Shown piece by piece: positions 9,212 through 16,934 of a stretch of 64,000 nt of DNA. Each line of letters starts with the position of its first letter. Position 1 is the first letter of the stretch. Source of the stretch: Dyadobacter sediminis (lineage in GTDB: Bacteria; Bacteroidota; Bacteroidia; Cytophagales; Spirosomataceae); NCBI RefSeq assembly GCF_005860765.1, contig NZ_VCEI01000030.1, positions 186,001 through 250,000 of the forward strand, read 5' to 3'. Under the pieces are notes generated by a model, which saw only the letters and a list, made by a program, of their open reading frames with translations, had not been told where the DNA came from and did not search any database. Both the position numbers and the translations under genes were made by a program.

Positions 9212-9389
9212 GTTAAAAACCAAATGACTGAGTGTTTCAGGCAAGTTACATTTAACTTCTGTTTTCCATTTCAAAAACCAGGATGATTTTCACCCGGCTT
9301 ATAAAAACGGGCCGTTATTTGGATAGAATAAGTTGGCTTTGATTTTGCAAGTACGAATTTAAGGTTGTTTTCAGAATCTGTTAAAAAAA

Positions 9390-9424
9390 TACAGCGGGCA
9401 GGATTCTGATTCCTGCCCGCTGTA
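9390..9424 (-). terminator. Rho-independent terminator of the manganese catalase gene
   Basis: TACAGCGGGCAGGA (9390-9403) and TCCTGCCCGCTGTA (9411-9424) form a perfect GC-rich 14-bp stem with a 7-nt loop. On the minus strand it is followed by a run of seven T residues (9389-9383 read backwards). It lies 22 bp after the end of the catalase gene. Confidence 0.85.
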
Positions 9425-9445
9425 AATCCATTTGCTAACCGGAAA

Positions 9446-10348
9446 TCAGAATTTGATCCCCAGCTTCATGGCAATGTCACGGAACATTTCAGGATCAATG
9501 CCGTCTGCGCCCGGTGAGTTCAGTTGCGGTTCTTCTTCCAGATCCGGCATCGGCACGCCTTCGGGTGACCCGAACACTACTTCCAGAGGCAATCCGTCTT
9601 CAGGGTGCGGACCATTGAAAACCAGACCGGCCTGCTGATAATCATCTTTACTGAATGTATACAACTTTCTGTGAACGCCGTTTTCTTCGTACTTGCGTGT
9701 TTCCGGGAAAGCTTTGTTGCTCAGTTCCGGAACCGGAACCAGCTTGGTAACTGCAACACCGGTAAGAATTTCCAGCGCCCGGGCATAAGCAACAACATGT
9801 AATCCGCCGCGAACGAGCAGGAACCCCACCATTTCACGTGCAGTAGGATCTGTAACCATTTCATAAACACGCATTTTGTTCGCTCTTGCTCCGCACTCCA
9901 GAAAGAAATTATGCAGTAAATCCAGCTTCAGGTTACCGCTGCTGAACACGTTCTGGCCTGTCCACCAGTCGCCCATGGAATCCATTGGCAAAGAAGCTTG
10001 TCCACTCGCAATGAAGTGACGGGAAAGACGGGCATTCACGCTTTCTTTCAGCGGGCCTGGTTCCGGATCAAACCCACGTTTTGTTGTTCCGGTCAATAAA
10101 AGATTAATGGCGTAGGATACAACTTCAATATGGCTGTACTCCTCGCCTGCTATACTTGCTGTAAGGTCATAAAAAGGTCTCAGTCGGTTGCGTCCCCGAA
10201 AATTGAATGACTGGAACGTGTAATTCATCAAGGTCGACATTTCTCCAAATTTTCCTCCCAGCAACTCCTGTATTGCTGCTGCATCGTTGGGCGATGGATT
10301 TTTAGGTGTTGGCAGCTCAATCGGCAGCCGGTCCATTCTAAGAATCAT
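9446..10348 (-). CDS. Manganese catalase
   Basis: The product is a 300-residue cytoplasmic dimanganese catalase that disproportionates hydrogen peroxide to water and oxygen without heme. The expected metal ligands can be placed in order: Glu36 in GGKFGEMSTLMNYT, Glu70 and His73 in AGEEYSHIEVV, Glu151 in FFLECGARANK and His184 in GGLHVVAYA. Their spacing is nearly that of the Lactobacillus plantarum enzyme (35, 66, 69, 148, 181). The C-terminal tail is rich in Pro and acidic residues (PMPDLEEEPQLNSPGADG), as in other Bacteroidetes members. It is a single-gene unit with its own terminator. Its presence suggests peroxide defence, which fits the stress cluster further right. Confidence 0.95.
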   Translation of the reverse strand: MILRMDRLPIELPTPKNPSPNDAAAIQELLGGKFGEMSTLMNYTFQSFNFRGRNRLRPFYDLTASIAGEEYSHIEVVSYAINLLLTGTTKRGFDPEPGPLKESVNARLSRHFIASGQASLPMDSMGDWWTGQNVFSSGNLKLDLLHNFFLECGARANKMRVYEMVTDPTAREMVGFLLVRGGLHVVAYARALEILTGVAVTKLVPVPELSNKAFPETRKYEENGVHRKLYTFSKDDYQQAGLVFNGPHPEDGLPLEVVFGSPEGVPMPDLEEEPQLNSPGADGIDPEMFRDIAMKLGIKF

Positions 10349-10927
10349 AATTTGACGTGAGTTTGAATTGTTATTACTATTACTAATACCAAGGGTCAGT
10401 ACTCAACAAATGTCATTCCCGTTTATTTACCAGAATTTCACAAGTATTTTGAATTTAAGCTGAATTACTTCCACAATTTTGTCACCATAATGGCATTAAT
10501 CATGCACATGGCTGCTATTGGTACCTGATAATGAATGCAGGAACGGTTTTTGTGAATGTCGGCCCCGCTTATAATCCATTTCCAAAGGAATGATGCTGAT
10601 CAGGCCGGATAATTGCCGGCATTTTCAAATCTTCGTTACAGAGCGAGCATGTTTTATTTATACTCTGACTACAAATGTTTTCCATAACTTCTTTTTAAAT
10701 GCCCCACACCGTAGCTTATATACGCAATATCATAAATCAAATGGCCTGAGGAATAGCATCATACCGTCGGCGTTTTCATCCATAATGAACAGAAGTATGC
10801 AACTTTGGCTGATTTATAATGCCCGCCCAAAAGGCACATTTGCGCACTGGATCATTCTGCTGAAATTATACCTGAGTAAATTCAGATTTATATTTATCTT
10901 GGTCATTTCCAAAAATCTTATACATAC
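10349..10927. other. Intergenic region without a convincing gene
   Basis: This 579-bp AT-rich region lies between the divergent catalase and GNAT genes and must contain both promoters. It includes repeated ATTACT/ATTACTA units just upstream of the catalase start (around 10365-10390). The 113-codon frame at 10590-10931 has no motif, a biased composition of aromatic and basic residues, and runs into the GNAT start, so I do not call it. Confidence 0.6.
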
Positions 10928-11362
10928 ATGAAAAATCCATGCTGGGCTATTTCGGAATATGCCCCTCAGCATACACAGGAATTGCGGCAGGTTTATATGC
11001 AGGCACGCCGGTTCGCTTTTCCCTGGATTAATCCTGACACTTTTTATCTGCACGACTTTGATGCCGTGACCGAAGATGAGACTTTACTTGTGGCCATCAG
11101 TCAGAACGTACCCGTTGGATTCATTGCATGGTGGCCGCCCGATAATTTCATTCATTCTCTTTTCGTTAGTCCCGCTTTCACCGGAAAAGGTATTGGCAAG
11201 TCGCTCCTGAATGCATGTCTGGAAAAAATTTCAAGGCCGGCCACACTCAAATGCCTTCAGAAAAACGAAAGAGCTTTAAACTTTTACCGTTCGCAAGGCT
11301 GGATTATTACAGCCGAAGGTGAATCGGAAGACGGCTTTTACTTTTTACTTTCTTTTGAATAG
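10928..11362 (+). CDS. GNAT-family N-acetyltransferase
   Basis: The protein has 144 residues and the GCN5-related acetyltransferase fold. The acetyl-CoA pyrophosphate-binding motif A is clear at about residues 78-93 as VSPAFTGKGIGKSLL (the Q/RxxGxG/A pattern, here TGKGIG). It is preceded by the beta-4 strand PVGFIAWW and followed by motif B, ALNFYRSQGWI. The family transfers acetyl groups from acetyl-CoA to small molecules or protein amines; the substrate cannot be inferred. It is a single-gene unit, with no obvious partner gene. Confidence 0.85.
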   Translation: MKNPCWAISEYAPQHTQELRQVYMQARRFAFPWINPDTFYLHDFDAVTEDETLLVAISQNVPVGFIAWWPPDNFIHSLFVSPAFTGKGIGKSLLNACLEKISRPATLKCLQKNERALNFYRSQGWIITAEGESEDGFYFLLSFE

Positions 11363-11729
11363 TTTTTTTGGACTCGCCTCATTTCTTTAAGCAATCAAGT
11401 AACAGGGGCTGAAAAGCGGTTTGCAACTTACCTTGCAAAGATTTGGAATACCAATTATTTGAATGGGATTCAAAGAATAAATGCAGCTTGATCCATGCAT
11501 TTGCATGCAACTGGTTTTAGCTGCTTCATTTTCATTTCATTGATAAATGAACCGATGTTTAAGATTTCAGAATTAAACTCTAAGATGTATGTAAAATCAC
11601 AGATTACTGCATGCGGTTTGCAGAAATCACACTTGCAAATCCAATTATTTTTATAATATTGAATACCATATTCCATGCCGTAAAAAACAGTTTGCAAACT
11701 TTTAATAATCGTCCTTATTCACGTTCATA
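11363..11729. other. Intergenic region upstream of the tandem secreted paralogues
   Basis: This 367-bp AT-rich stretch has several short TTTGCAA-type words. These include CATGCA-TT-TGCATG at 11494-11507 and a perfect palindrome at 11689-11700 (listed separately). A 75-codon minus-strand frame at 11470-11697 has no protein character. No RNA gene is apparent. Confidence 0.5.
11689..11700. promoter_or_regulatory. Palindrome upstream of the tandem paralogues
   Basis: AGTTTGCAAACT is a perfect 12-bp palindrome 29 bp before the start codon of the first paralogue. It could be an operator or part of the 5' untranslated region. Related TTTGCAA words occur at about 11420 and 11435. Short palindromes arise by chance in AT-rich DNA, so this is a weak call. 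Confidence 0.3.
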
Positions 11730-12446
11730 ATGAAAAAAACATTCCTGTTCTGCTCGTTCTTTTTGACGGTACTTGCCTTTTCCGAAACTGTATTTGCACA
11801 ACTGAAAATCGGAAATAATATAACGAAGGTTGATCCGAATGCAAGTCTGGAAGTGGAAGGCGTAACCAACGGGCGCAGATTCAGGATAGATAAATCCACG
11901 GGACAAATTACGATCAGGGACGGATCGCAGCAAAACGGCAGGGTACTTACAAGCGATGCGCAGGGAAGAGCAAGCTGGAAGCAGGTTTATTCAAGCAGCC
12001 TTGCCCCTTTTTCAAGAGCTGTTTACTTTGGTGCATACACCGATGTACTGGAAAATGGCGTTGCACAAACGATCATATACCCGAATATTTCATCTTTGAT
12101 TGGCGAATGGAGCGTTGATCCGATTGGATTGATAGTCGGTACGCCAGGAAATTATCATTTTACAACAAGGCTTGAAATGGTAAACAGCAGCGGCTGTACG
12201 GGAACTTCACTAATGAGCCTGTCGGTAAATCTGATCCGAAACGGGGTAGTAATTGAGAATTCCGGTACGGACGACAGGCTGGCACCGGTATATGCTGAAA
12301 ATTTCGTTTACAATGTTTCCATCCTGGGCGGCGCTTCGGGTGGCGACCGGATCGGGTTTTCGATTAAAGCCGATATAAAGAATCCGCAGCCGGGCTGCAC
12401 AACCAAAGTCGTTGCAGGAGGTTTTCAGATGATTTATCAAAATTAA
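11730..12446 (+). CDS. Secreted protein, tandem paralogue 1
   Basis: The product has 238 residues with a clear signal peptide (MKKTFLFCSFFLTVLAFSE, cleavage after VFA). Residues 24-85 form a conserved module, LKIGNNITKVDPNASLEVEGV and then TIRDGSQQNGRVLTSDAQG. Modules of this style precede collar-like or fibre-like domains in many secreted Bacteroidetes proteins. The C-terminal half (about 135-238: GNYHFTTRLEMVNSSGC, NFVYNVSILGG, GDRIGFSIKA) resembles a C1q/TNF-like jelly roll, with two cysteines in SSGCTG and PGCTT. That fold assignment is inference. It is followed after 10 bp by a close paralogue; the two are probably co-transcribed. No T9SS tail is present. Confidence 0.8.
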   Translation: MKKTFLFCSFFLTVLAFSETVFAQLKIGNNITKVDPNASLEVEGVTNGRRFRIDKSTGQITIRDGSQQNGRVLTSDAQGRASWKQVYSSSLAPFSRAVYFGAYTDVLENGVAQTIIYPNISSLIGEWSVDPIGLIVGTPGNYHFTTRLEMVNSSGCTGTSLMSLSVNLIRNGVVIENSGTDDRLAPVYAENFVYNVSILGGASGGDRIGFSIKADIKNPQPGCTTKVVAGGFQMIYQN

Positions 12447-12456
12447 TGGCCCTCTG

Positions 12457-13176
12457 ATGAAAAAAACTTTTCTGTTCTGCTCGTTCTTTTTGGCAACGCT
12501 TGCTTTTTCCGAAGCTGCATTTGCACAATTGAAAATCGGGAACAACATTACGAAAGTCGATCCCAATGCAAGCCTGGAAGTGGAAGGCGTAACCAATGGC
12601 CGCAGGTTCAGGATAGACAAATCCACCGGACAAGTTACAATCAGGGACGGATCGCAGGGAAATGGCAGGGTACTTACAAGCGATGTGCAGGGAAGAGCAA
12701 GCTGGCAGCTGATAAATTCCAACAGCCTGAGCCCGTCTGCAAGAGGAGTTTGTGACGGGGCATATACAAGTGAATTAAAGGATGATAGTGTACAAATTAT
12801 TCCATACCCAAATTTCAGACAATTTAGCGGCGGATTCTGGATTCTCGATGAAAAAGGATTTATTGTCGGCCAACCGGGAAACTATAATGTAAGAACCCGA
12901 CTTGAAATGGTGAACAGCAGTGGCTGTACGGGCACTTCTTTAATGAGTTTGTCTGTAGATCTGGTACGGAATGGCGTTGTGATTGAAAATTCCGGAACGC
13001 GCGACAGACTGTCGCCGGTATATGCCGAAAACTTCGTTTACAATGTCTCCATCCTGGCTGGAATTTCATCTTATGACCGGATCGGTTTTTCCATCAAGGC
13101 AGATATCAAAAATCCTCAGCCGGGCTGCACAACCAAAGTTACTTCGGGATACATTAGCCTGACTTATCAGAATTGA
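12457..13176 (+). CDS. Secreted protein, tandem paralogue 2
   Basis: The product has 239 residues and is a duplicate of the gene just upstream, with a 10-bp gap. The signal peptide and module 24-83 are nearly identical. The C-terminal third is also nearly identical (MVNSSGCTGTSLMSLSV, RNGVVIENSGT, YAENFVYNVSIL, DIKNPQPGCTTKV). Residues about 84-135 differ strongly (LINSNSLSPSARGVCDGAY against KQVYSSSLAPFSRAVYFGAY). The pattern of conserved ends and divergent middle suggests a framework with a variable surface, or duplication followed by local gene conversion. Function is unknown; a C1q-like C-terminal fold is a guess from strand patterns. No terminator with a good stem is visible after it. 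Confidence 0.8.
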   Translation: MKKTFLFCSFFLATLAFSEAAFAQLKIGNNITKVDPNASLEVEGVTNGRRFRIDKSTGQVTIRDGSQGNGRVLTSDVQGRASWQLINSNSLSPSARGVCDGAYTSELKDDSVQIIPYPNFRQFSGGFWILDEKGFIVGQPGNYNVRTRLEMVNSSGCTGTSLMSLSVDLVRNGVVIENSGTRDRLSPVYAENFVYNVSILAGISSYDRIGFSIKADIKNPQPGCTTKVTSGYISLTYQN

Positions 13177-13215
13177 TTGTTTAAAAATCAACTTTGGCAA
13201 ACTGACAATCCGACT

Positions 13216-14526
13216 TTATCTGGCAACAACAAATTGGGTATGTGAAACTTTGCCTGATTGTTCGGTTACTGAAATAATGTAAGTTCCGTTGACCAGCCCG
13301 TCCAGGTTAAGTTCTTCATCCTGTACCTTAACCAGATTTGTAAGATCCTGGCCTTTGACATTGCTTACTTTAAAGCTCTCGATCTGGCTCCATCTGGCCT
13401 TATTTTTCAGACTTACTTTCAATCGGTCTGAAGCAGGATTGGGAAAGACGGATATTTCGTCGAGCCCCTTTTCGATTATTACACTTTTTACCGGGCTGTA
13501 TGTAAAAGTGCCGTTGCGGTTTACAGTTCGGAGTCTGTAAAGATTTTCTCCGTTTACCGTTTTATCGTCAATAAAAGAATAACCGTTTTCTGCAGAATTC
13601 AGGTCCGGAGCTTCAAACCTGCCTATTTTTTCCCAGTCTGTCCCTTTTACGCTGCGCTCTATCTCAATCAAATCAGTGCTGGCTTTTTCCCTATCATCCA
13701 GTTTCAGAACGGCCGTATTGTCTTTTGGCTCCGCCGAGAACCGGATTACAGATCCCGGATAGTTTTCGGTACGCGCAGCAAATGTGTAAGCTTTATACTG
13801 ATTGGGGACGATGGCCATTATGGACGTAATAGAGCCTTTGGACAAATTACTGGCAATTCCCAGAACAGAAGTAAAATCCACAGCCGACGGAATTGCAACC
13901 CATCTTTCTCCATTCCAGCCAGCAATGGTCAGAAGATTCAGCTTTGAGCCCGTCAATGCTGCCAGGTTACTGCCCGGGTCCCACGTCAGTGTTACGGGAG
14001 TTGTACTAGTTCCGTCAATATCCCAGTATTCCACTGTGCTCACTGCATGAAGAGAATCGGCTTTTGCTTCTACCGGAAACGGTGCGCCGGCCGGTAATGC
14101 AGGATAATTGCCTCCGGTTATATTGCTTGTAACTGCTATGGAAGGATCGGCATGATAATAAGCGCCTGTGGTGCCGTTGCCGGAAGCAGCAAAAGGACCA
14201 TAAAATCCGTTATCACCAACCGGGAAAATGAACGGCGTATGACCATATTTCCGGACATAGCCATCAACATGCGTATTTTCTCCTGCACCGGCATGAGATG
14301 TATTTTCGGCAAAGTTAAGAATGCTTATCGGTGCCTGCCGGTCTGTGATGATAACACCCGGAAACATTCCTTTTTTGCTGTTCTTAAAAGTATGGAAACC
14401 GGTTAGCGTCATTTGCGAGCCGCCAAAAATATACAAGTTGCCGCGGCTTGCCTGCTGACCGTATGCCGGTAAAAACAGTGCCGCGAAAATGATTATTCCG
14501 GCGCTAAAAAGACGTGTTGAATGCAT
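13216..14526 (-). CDS. T9SS-secreted protein with type A C-terminal sorting domain
   Basis: The protein has 436 residues. The signal peptide is MHSTRLFSAGIIIFAALFLPAYG. The central part (about 25-270) is a beta-rich region of unknown function (LYIFGGSQMTLTG, then VGDNGFYGPFA and VEYWDIDGTSTTPVTLTW). Residues 275-355 form a fibronectin-like segment ending in YRLRTVNRNGTFTYSPV. The last 75 residues are a T9SS type A domain: ISVFPNPASDRLKVSL, VSNVKGQDL, GLVNGTYIISVTEQSGK and a basic C terminus. It is therefore exported by Sec, moved across the outer membrane by T9SS and probably surface-attached. Two dyads lie 250-330 bp upstream. Confidence 0.87.
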   Translation of the reverse strand: MHSTRLFSAGIIIFAALFLPAYGQQASRGNLYIFGGSQMTLTGFHTFKNSKKGMFPGVIITDRQAPISILNFAENTSHAGAGENTHVDGYVRKYGHTPFIFPVGDNGFYGPFAASGNGTTGAYYHADPSIAVTSNITGGNYPALPAGAPFPVEAKADSLHAVSTVEYWDIDGTSTTPVTLTWDPGSNLAALTGSKLNLLTIAGWNGERWVAIPSAVDFTSVLGIASNLSKGSITSIMAIVPNQYKAYTFAARTENYPGSVIRFSAEPKDNTAVLKLDDREKASTDLIEIERSVKGTDWEKIGRFEAPDLNSAENGYSFIDDKTVNGENLYRLRTVNRNGTFTYSPVKSVIIEKGLDEISVFPNPASDRLKVSLKNKARWSQIESFKVSNVKGQDLTNLVKVQDEELNLDGLVNGTYIISVTEQSGKVSHTQFVVAR

Positions 14527-14776
14527 GGATTTTCTGAATCAGGAACTGGGTTTATAGCCAAGCCAATTTATTAAATTAAATCAACTTTCAAGTACGGATT
14601 GAACAATAATATCATAGAAAATGAAGGATGCTGATTTCTGCAGATAAGGTTATTACAAAAAACAATTTGATGTCTGAAACACATGCTGCAAAGGAACCAA
14701 CATAGAACAAAGCTGTCCTCTTTCCACACGGGATTGTATAAACTGGATCACATAAAACAGCATGATGCAGAATCGT

Positions 14777-14796
14777 GAAATTCACCGGTGAATTTC
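14777..14796. promoter_or_regulatory. Perfect 20-bp palindrome
   Basis: GAAATTCACCGGTGAATTTC is its own reverse complement over 20 bp with a CCGG centre. It lies about 250 bp upstream of the T9SS cargo gene that starts at 14526. A site of this length and symmetry is typical of a dimeric regulator's operator, but no regulator gene adjoins it. Confidence 0.4.
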
Positions 14797-14838
14797 TTGA
14801 AGTAACCGGGCAATACAATTTGATGAATTAAATCAAGT

Positions 14839-14854
14839 ATGCAAACGATTGCAT
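14839..14854. promoter_or_regulatory. LacI-family-like operator
   Basis: ATGCAA-ACGA-TTGCAT has exact 6-bp arms around a central CG, the form typical of LacI-family operators. Flanking ATCAA and TTGAT extend the symmetry imperfectly. It lies about 315 bp upstream of the T9SS cargo gene. No lacI-type gene is visible in this window, so the regulator would act in trans. Confidence 0.35.
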
Positions 14855-14962
14855 TGATATACCGGTAACGTATATAACCATAAGTTACATTTTTGAGATA
14901 CAAATTGGTATAAACCGGTTTTCGGAAGAAAGCCGGCTACGGAAGAAATGAAAATGAAGAAG

Positions 14963-16144
14963 TTAATTGAAAGAAAGCTTTTTTCTGTAGTTCATGAATG
15001 GCAACTCTACCAGATTATACATCAGCAGGGATACCAGGTATATAATGGCATATGCACCTGTAAAGATCGCCCATTTTGGAGCGAAAGCGTCTGTGAAATT
15101 GCTTTGGTAATAGTTTACAGCCAGTTCAAGTATTAATACATGGATCAGATAAAAGGAATAGGATGTGAGGCTGATGGTTGTAATCAGCTTTGCTGCCCAC
15201 TTTCCCGGACGCGGGCAAGTTACAGCATACGGCAGCATCAGTGCGAAAGAGCAGCAACAAAGCGGAAGCAGAAAAACATCCGTGAAAAAGTTGGCTTTCC
15301 CCTGCGCAATGGTATGTTTGATAATCGGAAAACAGCATATAATGCCCATTATTCCTATTCCCAGCAGCCAAATTCTGGTCTTTTGCGACAAGCTGTATTT
15401 TTCCAGCATGTAGGCAGCCAGACATCCGTATGCTATGGAATCAATCCGGAACGGAACCATTTTCCGCATATTGTCCCAGTTGCCGGCGGGCGTATCAAAA
15501 ACCCTCCAGCCCGGAAGAAGCAGCTTATGTTCAAGCAGATAGGAAAGAAAATTTTGTGAATACAACAAATGATATCCAAGCTTTGCCAGCAACCCGAGCA
15601 GGATAATAAATCCAATACCTGTGAAATAAATGCGATGGCGGTTCTGATCATTTTTCAGCACATACGCTATGGCCAGAAGCAAACATGGAAAAAGCAGATA
15701 AAACCATTCTTCAACGGCCAGGCTCCATGAATGCGGGAAAAAACCGGGCGGCGGGGTAATTATATTCTGTGCAAAAACCAAATAAAACAATCTGTTTGGT
15801 GCAGGATCGGAAACGTAATAATGAATTGCGAAGGTCAGCAGATAGGCCGGAAAGGTACGCAGCCATCGATTAACCCAGAAAACCCGTACAGACTGCCAGC
15901 TGATCCGGGGCCTGAACAGCGTATTCAGGATAATCCGGCCGATCAGCAATCCGCTGAGCACAAAAAATGCTTCCACGCCAATAAACAGATAATCAAAAGG
16001 AAAAAGGGTATCAAGAGGGTTAATGGGTACCGAATGCGCAAGGAATACCATTATGATAGAACAAGCCCGCATCAGGTCCAATCCAAAAATCCGTTGGACT
16101 TTATGCGAAATCTCTGTTCGGGGCCGGGTAGCGTTTTCAATCAT
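14963..16144 (-). CDS. Acyltransferase 3 family membrane protein (OafA-like)
   Basis: This is a polytopic inner-membrane O-acyltransferase of 393 residues with about ten hydrophobic helices. The N-terminal hallmark is present: FGLDLMRACSIIMVFLAHS, with an Arg at about 26 and the catalytic-type His at about 37. These are followed by FIGVEAFFVLSGLLIGR and WSLAVEEWFYLLFP. These enzymes move acetyl or succinyl groups from the cytoplasm onto surface polysaccharide, peptidoglycan or secondary metabolites. No glycan cluster is next to it, so the acceptor is unknown. The only acceptable start is the ATG at 16144. It is a lone gene. Confidence 0.9.
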   Translation of the reverse strand: MIENATRPRTEISHKVQRIFGLDLMRACSIIMVFLAHSVPINPLDTLFPFDYLFIGVEAFFVLSGLLIGRIILNTLFRPRISWQSVRVFWVNRWLRTFPAYLLTFAIHYYVSDPAPNRLFYLVFAQNIITPPPGFFPHSWSLAVEEWFYLLFPCLLLAIAYVLKNDQNRHRIYFTGIGFIILLGLLAKLGYHLLYSQNFLSYLLEHKLLLPGWRVFDTPAGNWDNMRKMVPFRIDSIAYGCLAAYMLEKYSLSQKTRIWLLGIGIMGIICCFPIIKHTIAQGKANFFTDVFLLPLCCCSFALMLPYAVTCPRPGKWAAKLITTISLTSYSFYLIHVLILELAVNYYQSNFTDAFAPKWAIFTGAYAIIYLVSLLMYNLVELPFMNYRKKLSFN

Positions 16145-16934
16145 CAGCAGAAGACTAAGTATTTATTTTTTCTAATCAGACGTGTGTTTTTCAGCCATTT
16201 ATAAATAAAATGCTGAACAGGTTCCTTGATTCCTGAGTGGGTCGCCAATAGTTGTATCAGTGAAGCAGATTCCTTTTCGCCGCAATCTTACAATATGTCC
16301 TTGATGGCTTTGGCTGTTTATATCACAGCAAAACTCCTAGTAAGCAATACTTCTAACTGCAATACTATTTAGTTCTGTCTTGCTTTCCAAAGACAATGAT
16401 TAAACAGGGATACTCATTTATCAGCTGGTGACCTTCGGTTTTTAACCGGCAAATTGCAAGTTGGTCAAAAAAGAGAAATCCATAGTATCCGGAGCAGAAT
16501 TATTCATTGTCGCCTCTTCAAAATGATTGGATCAGCAGGTGCAAACCAATTAGATAACCGCTATCCTTTTGAAAGAAAATACTTGGAATTGTATGGAAAC
16601 CGGGCTTGTAATCTTTCATAATCAAACTTTTATGCATTCCCTAAGTATTTCGAACGGAACAAATACACTAAATCGGCGTAAAAAGTATGGATAGTTTCAG
16701 CATCAAAAGTGGTTGTATTTTTGATGATCAAAAACAGATTTTCTGCACGAATCAGGTCAGAATGCCTGTTTTCGGAACTTCCGGAATGTGCAAGCCCGGC
16801 TTTCCGCTGCTGGCCGGCTCCTGCAATTAAATTCAAGGTTAAATAATTGTGGCACAGATTTTTGCCAGTTGGATTAAACCATCAGTTGCTGTTTGCGTCA
16901 ATCATGTACAACGGCTGTTCAAATCAATCCTGCT
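16145..16934. other. Intergenic region with no supported feature
   Basis: About 790 bp lie between the divergent acyltransferase and outer-membrane receptor genes. Composition is AT-rich with scattered GC-richer stretches. The minus-strand 68-codon frame at 16630-16836 has no signal peptide, domain or convincing start. I see no hairpin terminator or RNA gene. Promoters for both neighbours must lie here. Confidence 0.5.

Larger units (their letters stand above)
14527..14962. other. Intergenic region with two operator-like dyads
   Basis: This lies upstream of the minus-strand T9SS gene and downstream of the acyltransferase gene. Apart from the two symmetric sites listed separately (14777-14796 and 14839-14854) I see no gene or RNA. 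A minus-strand frame at 14612-14818 has no protein character. Confidence 0.55.

Noticed and set aside
10590..10931. Plus-strand frame of 113 codons before the GNAT gene
   Set aside because: No signal, domain or good start context, and a composition like translated AT-rich spacer.
11470..11697. Minus-strand frame of 75 codons
   Set aside because: Lies in AT-rich spacer, has no motif and no plausible promoter or terminator.
16630..16836. Minus-strand frame of 68 codons
   Set aside because: No recognisable motif; the N-terminal part reads like random translation.
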